A stretch of DNA of 43,173 nt from Proteobacteria bacterium CAG:495 (GTDB taxonomy: Bacteria > Pseudomonadota > Alphaproteobacteria > RF32 > CAG-239), in NCBI GenBank assembly GCA_000432275.1, contig HF995285.1, positions 23,415 to 66,587 on the forward strand. Reading direction: 5' to 3'. Of the stretch, positions 32,591 to 38,934 are shown in pieces. The stretch's first letter is position 1, and every line of letters begins with the position of its first letter. Both the position numbers and the translations under genes were made by a program. A model generated the notes under the pieces. That model had not been told where the DNA came from. It searched no databases and was given only the letters and a program-made list of their open reading frames with translations.

Positions 32591-33544
32591 ATGACGAAAG
32601 CGTATATATACAGAGGCTTTCCTTTCGGAGAAAAGCAAGAATTGGTTTGCGCCACCTTTGATAATGGTTCAGAACTAATAACAATACCTCACGAGCCAGC
32701 GGGGATATTTTTGCAAGACCTTAATGGTGCTTTGGTTGCCGGTGCAAGTGGAATAGATGTTAAAAGCTTAGTAGGAGCAAACACAGCTGTGGAAACAATT
32801 CTAGAGGTTGGACAAGCTATAAAAGGGGTATGGCGACCAGGGTTACGCTTTAATATAGATACTGCCTTAGAAGTAAGAAAAGATGAGCTTGCTCGCTCGA
32901 AAATAGATTTAAAGGTCTTGGCTCAAAAATTGGATGATATATTATTGTACGTAGAGCCCAGCCCAAATAGCCTAGCTACTTACGGGCACAAACTAAGAGA
33001 GTTTTTGATATTAGCTTGTACAGAAGTTGAAAATTTTTGGTCTTATTATATAGCATTATCGGGAAAAGCAACCTCAAGATTGACAACGAATGATTATGTA
33101 GCCTTATGCGCCCCACTTTATTTGAAAGAGTTTGAAGTTATATTTACACGTCATCCATTCAAGCAATCATTTAAACCGTTTGAGTACTGGAATGTTACCA
33201 ATCCTACCACTTCTTTAAGCTGGTACGATGCATACAATCAAGCTAAGCACAACAAAAACGCAAGCTTTGATAAAGCTACATTGGAAAATTGTCTTAATGC
33301 TATAGCGGCTAATATCATCCTTTTTTGCATTAGATTTAGCCCATACGAGTTGACAGGGGGACACGATAATTTTGCAAATTTAATAAATGAGCATTTTGAG
33401 ATAAAATTGAATAACCCAGACTTTCGGTCATTCTATGTTCCATTTATGAAAAACTTTTCTATAGGAACAGGCGTTTATTCCGGGAATTATAGAGTAGGCT
33501 TTCAAAATGGTTGGGATTGGACAGTCTTGCCATTTTCAATATAA
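32591..33544 (+). CDS. HEPN-like protein paired with the KAP NTPase
   Basis: 317 residues with no membrane segment. The helical middle has LREFLILACTEVENFWSYYI (about 135-154), then WYDAYNQAKHNK (211-222), a motif of the W..YN..KH(N/D)R kind seen in HEPN-like proteins, where the YN-x2-KH residues sit near the helical bundle core. The canonical RNase motif R-x4-6-H is not seen, so catalysis is unproven. A good ribosome binding site (GAGGA) and a 15-base gap indicate cotranslation with the NTPase. Probable effector or partner of the NTPase. Confidence 0.55.
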   Translation: MTKAYIYRGFPFGEKQELVCATFDNGSELITIPHEPAGIFLQDLNGALVAGASGIDVKSLVGANTAVETILEVGQAIKGVWRPGLRFNIDTALEVRKDELARSKIDLKVLAQKLDDILLYVEPSPNSLATYGHKLREFLILACTEVENFWSYYIALSGKATSRLTTNDYVALCAPLYLKEFEVIFTRHPFKQSFKPFEYWNVTNPTTSLSWYDAYNQAKHNKNASFDKATLENCLNAIAANIILFCIRFSPYELTGGHDNFANLINEHFEIKLNNPDFRSFYVPFMKNFSIGTGVYSGNYRVGFQNGWDWTVLPFSI

Positions 33545-33637
33545 TTATGCCACTTTTAGTAATGGCTTTATGGTGTTAATCATTGGGTAGAGGGAAATAA
33601 CTTGCTCGTAACAGTTATTCCGTATATCTTCTAACAA

Positions 33638-33647
33638 AGGCAGCCAA
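33638..33647. repeat. Right attachment core (attR)
   Basis: AGGCAGCCAA, identical to 22761-22770, followed within seven bases by the hairpin terminator. Confidence 0.75.
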
Positions 33648-33653
33648 TTTTAT

Positions 33654-33677
33654 AAGCCGCTTTTAAGCGGCTTTTTT
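33654..33677 (+). terminator. Terminator, probably original to tRNA-Gln
   Basis: AAGCCGCTT/AAGCGGCTT (33654-33673) followed by T. It lies seven bases after attR. Removing the element would place it directly behind the tRNA CCA end, where a tRNA terminator is expected. Confidence 0.8.
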
Positions 33678-33694
33678 GTAATCGACTTGGGAGA

Positions 33695-34315
33695 ATAACC
33701 TTCACTGACAATAATTTTCTGGATAATCTCATAAACGACATAAAAGAAAATAAAATAAAAACCACCTATTCCCACGACAACTGCATTGAAATCATAAACG
33801 GAAAAACCTGTCTTAATTTTGATTGCTCGGGTTTTGTCTACTATTATTTTCAAAAACAACACAAGCTGAAGGCACTGCAGGAAGTAAGAAATTTTGTTGC
33901 CCGGTATAAAAACATTTCGGAAAAAGAAATAAAAAGAATATACAGCAAAGAATATATGCTGTTTTTTAAAACCGTTGAGCCGAAAGAACTAAATTATTGG
34001 CAGATAATCTCCTCCCCCGGGGAGTTGATTCACGGCGACCTAATCGTATACATCTCCCCAAATGCCAGAGAAAATCATTGTATGCTCGTAGACCACACCA
34101 TCAATGTCAAAGACGATGCCGTCGTATTGCAAGTTGTCGACAGCACCCAATTTCCCCATAAAAACGATACCCGCACAAAAGGACAGAAAGGCATCGGAAA
34201 AGGAGAAATTACCATTTTCAAAACCAATGGCAAATGGAATTGTATCAAACATAACATTTATAACCATAACGGTGACGTCTGGATGGCGCGTGCCGCGCAA
34301 AACGACCGTAAATGA
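33695..34315 (+). CDS. NlpC/P60-family hydrolase-like protein without a normal start codon
   Basis: The frame is open from 33656 to TGA at 34315. It encodes CIEIINGKTCLNFDCSGFVYYYFQ with the catalytic Cys in FDCSGF and later LIHGDLIVY...ENHCMLVDH with the catalytic His, as in NlpC/P60 cysteine peptidases that cut peptidoglycan stems. No signal peptide is seen. In-frame ATG codons occur only at 33956 and beyond, after the catalytic Cys. Possible starts are ATA 33695 (too close to GGGAG at 33689-33693) and CTG 33719. Either a rare start is used or the gene has lost its start (pseudogene). The start shown is nominal. Confidence 0.6.
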   Translation: MTFTDNNFLDNLINDIKENKIKTTYSHDNCIEIINGKTCLNFDCSGFVYYYFQKQHKLKALQEVRNFVARYKNISEKEIKRIYSKEYMLFFKTVEPKELNYWQIISSPGELIHGDLIVYISPNARENHCMLVDHTINVKDDAVVLQVVDSTQFPHKNDTRTKGQKGIGKGEITIFKTNGKWNCIKHNIYNHNGDVWMARAAQNDRK

Positions 34316-34341
34316 CAACCGTCCCTGCCCCGCGCATATGC

Positions 34342-34387
34342 AAAAAAAAAGGGAGAAAAGCGTCTGCTAAAAGCACTTTCCTCCCTC
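34342..34387 (-). terminator. Intrinsic terminator of adhE
   Basis: On the minus strand AGGGAGGAAAGTGC pairs with GCTTTTCTCCCT (one or two mismatches) and nine T follow. It begins 15 bases after the adhE stop. Confidence 0.8.
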
Positions 34388-34401
34388 TAAATTTCCAAAG
34401 G

Positions 34402-37029
34402 CTAAATCCGTCCGTAATAAGCGTCCGTATAAATAGCCTTCATCTCGCTGATAAGCGGATAACGCGGATTGGCTCCCGTACACTGATCATCAAACGCAAG
34501 CTCTGACAACTTGTCGAGATTATCCATAAAAGTTTTCTCGTCAACGCCGGCTTCTTTGATTGACATCGGAATACCGATTTCTTTTTTGAGCTTTTGTATC
34601 GCCCCAATCAGATTAGCCACTTTTTCGTCATCGTCTTTTCCGCCCAGTCCTAAACACTCGGCAATTTCGGCATAGCGCCGTTTTGCTTCGGGATAGTGAT
34701 ATTGGGAGAAAATTCCCTGTTTGGTAGGCTTGTCGGTGGAGTTAAACTTGATAACCTGATTAATCAGCATGGCATTGGCCACACCGTGGGCTATCCCGTA
34801 CTCGCTGCCGAGCTTATGTGCCAGCGAGTGGCAGATTCCCAGAAACGCCTGAGCAAAACACATACCCGCCATCGTTGCCGCATAATGCATATTTTCACGC
34901 GCAATCGGATTGTTTTTGCCATCGTTAACCGACTTGGCAAGATTGGCAAAAATCATCTTGCAGGCTTCCTGGGCAATTCCCTGCGTAAACGGCGTTGCCA
35001 AAACAGACGCATAAGCCTCCAGCGCATGCGTCAGAGAATCAATACCGGACGCAGCAGCCAAACCGCGCGGCATCGACTGGACCAAATCCGGATCGACAAT
35101 GGCCATGTTCGGTGTCAACGCATAATCGGCAATCGGATATTTAATATGAGTATCAGAATCGGTAATAACCGCAAACGGAGTTACTTCCGAACCGGTACCG
35201 GAGGTCGTCGGAATGGCAACCATCATCGCTTTTGCCCCCAGGTCAGGAAACGTGCAGATACGTTTGCGGATGTCCATAAAACGCATAGCCAGGTCGTGGA
35301 ACGAAACCTCGGGATGTTCATACATCAGCCATACGATTTTGGCCGCATCCATCGGAGAGCCGCCGCCAAGTGCGATAATAACGTCAGGCTCCAGATTACG
35401 GACAATTTTCAATGCGCTTTCGATTGTTGCCGTATCCGGATCCGGATTTACGTTGGAAAAGATTTGGTACGCAATGCCCAATTCTTCCAAAACGCTGGTG
35501 ATTTTATCGGTATAACCCAACCCGAACAACGGCTTGTCCGTAATGATAAAGGCTTTTTTCTTGCCTTTCAGCTCCCGCAGTGCAAAACCGGTTGCTCCTT
35601 GTTTGAAATAAATTTTTGGCGGAACCCGAAACCACAGCATATTGTCTCGGCGCTCTGCCACACTCTTAATATTAATCAAATGTTTTACTCCCACATTTTC
35701 ACTGGCCGCATTACCGCCCCACGAACCGCATCCCAGGGTCAGGGACGGATCCAGACGGAAATTGTACAAATCGCCGATACCACCTTGAGACGCCGGCGTA
35801 TTAATCAGAATACGGCCGGTATCCAGCTGATCGCTGAAATGTTTAATACGGTCTTCGTTATGCTGCGCGGTATAAAGTACGGACGTATGTCCGCGGCCAG
35901 CGAAATGAATCAGTTCGGCGGCATGAGACACGGCCTCCTCAAAACTTTTTACCTTATACATGGCCAAAACCGGCGACAGCTTTTCATAAGAAAACGGTTC
36001 TGCCGTTCCGATTTCGGAAACTTCACCGACCAAAACCTTTGTTGCCTCCGGAACCTTAACCCCGGCCAATTCGGCAATTTTATAAGCGGGCTGTCCCACA
36101 ATGGCAGAATTGAGTTTGCCGTCGACGATAATCGTCTGTGCAACTTTTTCCTTCTCCTTCTTGCTGAGAATATGGGCACCCCGGTATTCCAGCTCTTTTT
36201 TAACTTCGTCGTAAACGTCCTTATGAACCACAATCGACTGCTCAGAAGCGCAAATCATACCGTTGTCAAAGGTCTTACTCATCAAAACCGAACTGACAGC
36301 CGTTTTAATATCAGCCGTTTCGTCGATAATTGCCGGCGTATTGCCCGCACCGACGCCCAAAGCCGGTTTGCCGGAACTGTATGCCGCTTTAACCATCCCC
36401 GGACCGCCGGTTGCCAGAATCATCGCAATTCCTTCATGCCCCATCAGATGCTGCGTCAATTCAATCGACGGATTGTCAATCCAGCCGATGATGTTATCAG
36501 GAGCCCCGGCCTGAACCGCGGCCTGTAACATCAGCTTTGCCGTTTCAATGGTACATTTTTTAGCACGCGGATGCGGTGAAAAAATAATGCCGTTTCGGGT
36601 TTTCAAAGCTATCAGGCTTTTAAAAATCGTCGTTGAAGTCGGATTCGTCGTCGGAATAACGCCGGCAATAACGCCGACCGGCTCCGCCAGCTTTGTAAAT
36701 CCGTTCGTTTCGTCGCGCTCAATCACGCCGCAGGTTTTGACATCGCGGTATTTGTTATAAATTTCTTCCGCGGCAAAGTGGTTCTTTATAACCTTGTCTT
36801 CAACAACGCCCATACCGGTCTCTTCTACGGCCATCTTGGCCAGGGGAATACGTGCATTGTTGGCCGCCAAAGCCATCGCTGTAAATATTTTGTCAACTTG
36901 CTCCTGCGTATATGTTGCCAGAACTTCCTGCGCGGTTTTAACCCGGTCAATCACCACATTAAGGTCATCAATGGTATTAACGCCGCCGAAAGCAACGGTA
37001 CCGCAATCGCAACTGTTTTTAGTTTTCAT
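34402..37029 (-). CDS. adhE: Bifunctional acetaldehyde/alcohol dehydrogenase AdhE
   Basis: 875 residues (E. coli 891). The N-terminal half is acetaldehyde-CoA dehydrogenase with catalytic Cys260 in NGMICASEQS and IPTTNPTSTTIFK. The C-terminal half is an iron alcohol dehydrogenase with GGGSPMDAAK (NAD), TSGTGSEVT, and the Fe ligands in HSLAHKLGSEYGIAHGVANA. It reduces acetyl-CoA to ethanol and regenerates NAD+ in fermentation, fitting an anaerobic gut lifestyle; AdhE normally assembles as spirosomes. GAGGAG lies about 11 bases upstream of ATG. An inverted repeat 42 bases upstream is a candidate operator. Confidence 0.96.
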   Translation of the reverse strand: MKTKNSCDCGTVAFGGVNTIDDLNVVIDRVKTAQEVLATYTQEQVDKIFTAMALAANNARIPLAKMAVEETGMGVVEDKVIKNHFAAEEIYNKYRDVKTCGVIERDETNGFTKLAEPVGVIAGVIPTTNPTSTTIFKSLIALKTRNGIIFSPHPRAKKCTIETAKLMLQAAVQAGAPDNIIGWIDNPSIELTQHLMGHEGIAMILATGGPGMVKAAYSSGKPALGVGAGNTPAIIDETADIKTAVSSVLMSKTFDNGMICASEQSIVVHKDVYDEVKKELEYRGAHILSKKEKEKVAQTIIVDGKLNSAIVGQPAYKIAELAGVKVPEATKVLVGEVSEIGTAEPFSYEKLSPVLAMYKVKSFEEAVSHAAELIHFAGRGHTSVLYTAQHNEDRIKHFSDQLDTGRILINTPASQGGIGDLYNFRLDPSLTLGCGSWGGNAASENVGVKHLINIKSVAERRDNMLWFRVPPKIYFKQGATGFALRELKGKKKAFIITDKPLFGLGYTDKITSVLEELGIAYQIFSNVNPDPDTATIESALKIVRNLEPDVIIALGGGSPMDAAKIVWLMYEHPEVSFHDLAMRFMDIRKRICTFPDLGAKAMMVAIPTTSGTGSEVTPFAVITDSDTHIKYPIADYALTPNMAIVDPDLVQSMPRGLAAASGIDSLTHALEAYASVLATPFTQGIAQEACKMIFANLAKSVNDGKNNPIARENMHYAATMAGMCFAQAFLGICHSLAHKLGSEYGIAHGVANAMLINQVIKFNSTDKPTKQGIFSQYHYPEAKRRYAEIAECLGLGGKDDDEKVANLIGAIQKLKKEIGIPMSIKEAGVDEKTFMDNLDKLSELAFDDQCTGANPRYPLISEMKAIYTDAYYGRI

Positions 37030-37070
37030 GTTGCTTCACTCTCCTCAAAAAACAAAAAAATCCCAAAACT

Positions 37071-37091
37071 GATTAACTATAGCAGTTAATC
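37071..37091. promoter_or_regulatory. Palindrome upstream of adhE, putative operator
   Basis: GATTAACT (37071-37078) and AGTTAATC (37084-37091) are perfect 8-bp arms around ATAGC, 42 bases upstream of the adhE start. It does not match FNR or CRP consensus. Regulator unknown. Confidence 0.5.
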
Positions 37092-37124
37092 ACCAAAGAT
37101 TCGTTAATTTCTCCTCCCCGACAT

Positions 37125-37158
37125 AAAAAAAGATTGGAAAAACATCCAATCTTTTTCT
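37125..37158. terminator. Bidirectional terminator between adhE and the repeat protein gene
   Basis: AAAAAGATTGGA (37127-37138) pairs perfectly with TCCAATCTTTTT (37145-37156). A and T runs flank it. Confidence 0.88.
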
Positions 37159-37175
37159 TACCCGAGAACTCAATC

Positions 37176-37997
37176 TCATTTCCTGTTTCTTCTAGCCAAA
37201 CGCTCTTGCCTTTTGGCCTCCCGCATAGCGGCGCGTTTTTTGGCCAACGCGGAAAAACGGGATTCTTTGTTCTGCTGTTCCTCATAGCGTTCCCGCGCTT
37301 CTTGTTCGCGTTCTTCGGCCCGCTCCAGCGCCTTTTTGCGAAAACCCTTGTTCTCGTCGTTTTGACGGTCATATTTCTCCTGAGCAATTCGCTCTCTCTC
37401 TGCCGCCCGCTCCATCGCTTTTTTCTTAAAACGGCTGCTCGGATTGGCCCGTTCCTCTTCAATGGCGGCCGCCTTTTGTTGACGCTCGTATTCTTTACGC
37501 GTCAAAGGCTCCTTTTCCTCGGGAGTTTCTGTTGTCGATTCTGCCTGAGGCTCCGCTCCCTCAGCCTGTTCGGCAGGCGTCTTCCCGGCATCGGTGCCGG
37601 CTTCTGTCCCAACCGCCGTTTTTTCTCCCTGTTGCTCAGCAGCCCCGGAAACCTTTTCATTTTCTGAATTTTTCCTGTTCATCTCTGTCGACGCGTCTCC
37701 TTCCTCTGAGTTGTCGCCGGGTACCGCACCCGAAACAGCGTTTTCAGACGAATTGCCTGCAGATTGCTCGGCAGAAACCGTCTTTCCCTCCACATCGTCA
37801 GAAACCGGTGCCGCAGTTTTTTCCTGTTCCTGAGAAACGGCGGCCGTCACCGGAGAAACCTGGCCGTCACCTGCGACAGAGACCGCATTCTCCGTTTGTG
37901 CTTCGCCCCCTATGACAATCAGTTTTGCCTCCTGAGCCTGTGCGGCAGCCGCCGTCAGACATACCGGCAGCACCAAACGCCACAATGTTTTTTTCAT
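37176..37997 (-). CDS. Exported low-complexity protein with basic/acidic repeats
   Basis: 273 residues; start at 37997 set by AAGGAGG five bases upstream. Signal peptide MKKTLWRLVLPVCLTAAAAQA. A low-complexity Glu/Ala/Ser/Thr region (about 22-175) follows. The C-terminus has three related helical units of about 28 residues (SRFKKKAMERAAERER, KGFRKKALERAEEREQ, SRFSALAKKRAAMREA) that are dense in Lys/Arg/Glu and likely form a long charged helix. Function unknown; periplasmic scaffold or polymer binding is possible. Confidence 0.65.
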   Translation of the reverse strand: MKKTLWRLVLPVCLTAAAAQAQEAKLIVIGGEAQTENAVSVAGDGQVSPVTAAVSQEQEKTAAPVSDDVEGKTVSAEQSAGNSSENAVSGAVPGDNSEEGDASTEMNRKNSENEKVSGAAEQQGEKTAVGTEAGTDAGKTPAEQAEGAEPQAESTTETPEEKEPLTRKEYERQQKAAAIEEERANPSSRFKKKAMERAAERERIAQEKYDRQNDENKGFRKKALERAEEREQEARERYEEQQNKESRFSALAKKRAAMREAKRQERLARRNRK

Positions 37998-38059
37998 CTT
38001 GGCCTCCTTTTCAAAATCATATGGTTCAATCATAAAAAATTTCTCTGAAAAGTAAAGCA

Positions 38060-38087
38060 AAACACCGAGTTATCAAACCCGGTGTTT
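38060..38087 (-). terminator. Weak intrinsic terminator of the His-repeat lipoprotein gene
   Basis: AAACACCG (38060-38067) and CGGTGTTT (38080-38087); a short T-rich tract follows on the minus strand. Confidence 0.6.
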
Positions 38088-38106
38088 ATAAAAAGGAATA
38101 AATAAT

Positions 38107-38427
38107 TTACTGCTTTGAGTTCATCAGTTTGGCGTGGTCGTCCATAATCTTGCCGTGTTCAGATTTTATCCCGTTCACCTGATTTTGCAAATCCCCGATT
38201 TGCTTTTTCATATCCTGATGTTCCTGCATAATTTTTTCGTGATCCTGCACAATGACTTTATGGTCATTCATAATCTGCCCGTGTTCGGCTTTAACGGCAT
38301 TAACCTCGCCTTGCAGCTGCTGAACCGGAGCAGGATTTTGAGCTTCGTCCGCGGCATTGGCATTACGGGAATCACAACCGCACAAGGCAAATGCAGACAG
38401 GAGAGCGGCTCCTAATACTCTTTTCAT
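38107..38427 (-). CDS. Coiled-coil lipoprotein with regularly placed His
   Basis: 106 residues; ATG 38427 has AAAGGAG six bases upstream. Lipobox A-L-C-G-C. The mature part is one long helix of near-heptad repeats: KAEHGQIMNDHKVIVQDHEKIMQEH and later KSEHGKIMDDHAKLM. His recurs every seven or so residues on one face. An Lpp-like periplasmic coiled coil is likely; the His ladder could bind metal or respond to pH. No family recognised. Confidence 0.7.
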   Translation of the reverse strand: MKRVLGAALLSAFALCGCDSRNANAADEAQNPAPVQQLQGEVNAVKAEHGQIMNDHKVIVQDHEKIMQEHQDMKKQIGDLQNQVNGIKSEHGKIMDDHAKLMNSKQ

Positions 38428-38465
38428 TTTATTCTCCTTTGTTCTTAACACCAAAGTTCTCTGCC

Positions 38466-38504
38466 TATATATGCATTGACATCCTGCTGTCAATAAGCTA
38501 GAAC
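38466..38504. promoter_or_regulatory. Divergent promoters with facing -35 boxes
   Basis: TTGACA (38476-38481, plus) and TTGACA on the minus strand (38493-38488) are six bases apart, so the two -35 boxes form an inverted repeat. The minus promoter has TATATA (38471-38466), 16 bases away. The plus -10 is weaker (TAGAAC, 38499-38504). They can serve the lipoprotein and the NUDIX gene; polymerase at one would exclude the other. Confidence 0.5.
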
Positions 38505-38537
38505 CAAAGATAGTTTGCAAAATGCGGAGATAATTTA

Positions 38538-38933
38538 ATGAACAAAAAAATCGTAGCCGGAGCCATAATCGTAGAAAACGGCCGTATCTTCATCGCCTGT
38601 CGCCCTGAAGGAAAAACCCTGGCCCATCATTGGGAATTCCCGGGAGGAAAACAGGAACCGGGAGAAACGCTGCCCGACTGTCTCCGCAGAGAACTTAAAG
38701 AAGAACTTAACATCAACGCCGTTATCGGCGAACCGTTTATGGTTTCAACCTTTGAATACGACTTCGCCGTCATCGAACTGCATACCTTTTTCGTTACCGT
38801 GGAAGTCCCGGAAGACATCAAATCCAACGAACATGAGAAAACCGCCTGGGTTCTCCCTTGCGAATTAAAAAATTACACGTTTGCCCCAGCAGACGTTCCA
38901 GTCATTGAAAAGCTCGCCGCTCTGAAACTCTGA
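38538..38933 (+). CDS. mutT: MutT-like NUDIX hydrolase
   Basis: 131 residues with a complete NUDIX box (GGKQEPGETLPDCLRRELKEEL, 36-57; Gly37, Glu43, Arg51-Glu52, Glu55-Glu56). A MutT-like start is VAGAIIVENGRIFIACRPEGKTLAHHWEFPGGK. Hydrolyses 8-oxo-dGTP to prevent mutation, if orthologous; other small nucleotide substrates are possible. GGAG lies eight bases before ATG. Confidence 0.85.
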   Translation: MNKKIVAGAIIVENGRIFIACRPEGKTLAHHWEFPGGKQEPGETLPDCLRRELKEELNINAVIGEPFMVSTFEYDFAVIELHTFFVTVEVPEDIKSNEHEKTAWVLPCELKNYTFAPADVPVIEKLAALKL

Positions 38934-38934
38934 A

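Larger units (their letters stand above)
22761..33647. mobile_element. Integrated genetic element of about 10.9 kb in tRNA-Gln
   Basis: Bounded by the 10-bp direct repeat AGGCAGCCAA: once at the tRNA 3' end (22761-22770) and once at 33638-33647, immediately before an intrinsic terminator that fits as the original end of the tRNA transcript. Contents: serine recombinase, phage-type replication protein, SpoVG-like protein, exported nuclease, membrane proteins and a predicted defence cargo. The DNA is clearly richer in A+T than the flanks. No relaxase, coupling protein, capsid or Zot-like gene is seen, so it is an integrative, possibly rolling-circle-replicating or satellite-type element that would need help to transfer. 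Confidence 0.8.

Noticed and set aside
22761..33647. Element considered as a conjugative element or complete filamentous prophage
   Set aside because: No relaxase, coupling protein, type IV secretion gene, coat protein or Zot-like assembly ATPase is visible.
34696..36528. A 610-codon open frame on the plus strand inside adhE
   Set aside because: It is the antisense shadow of a very well conserved gene; its translation has no recognisable domain, and it has no ribosome binding site.
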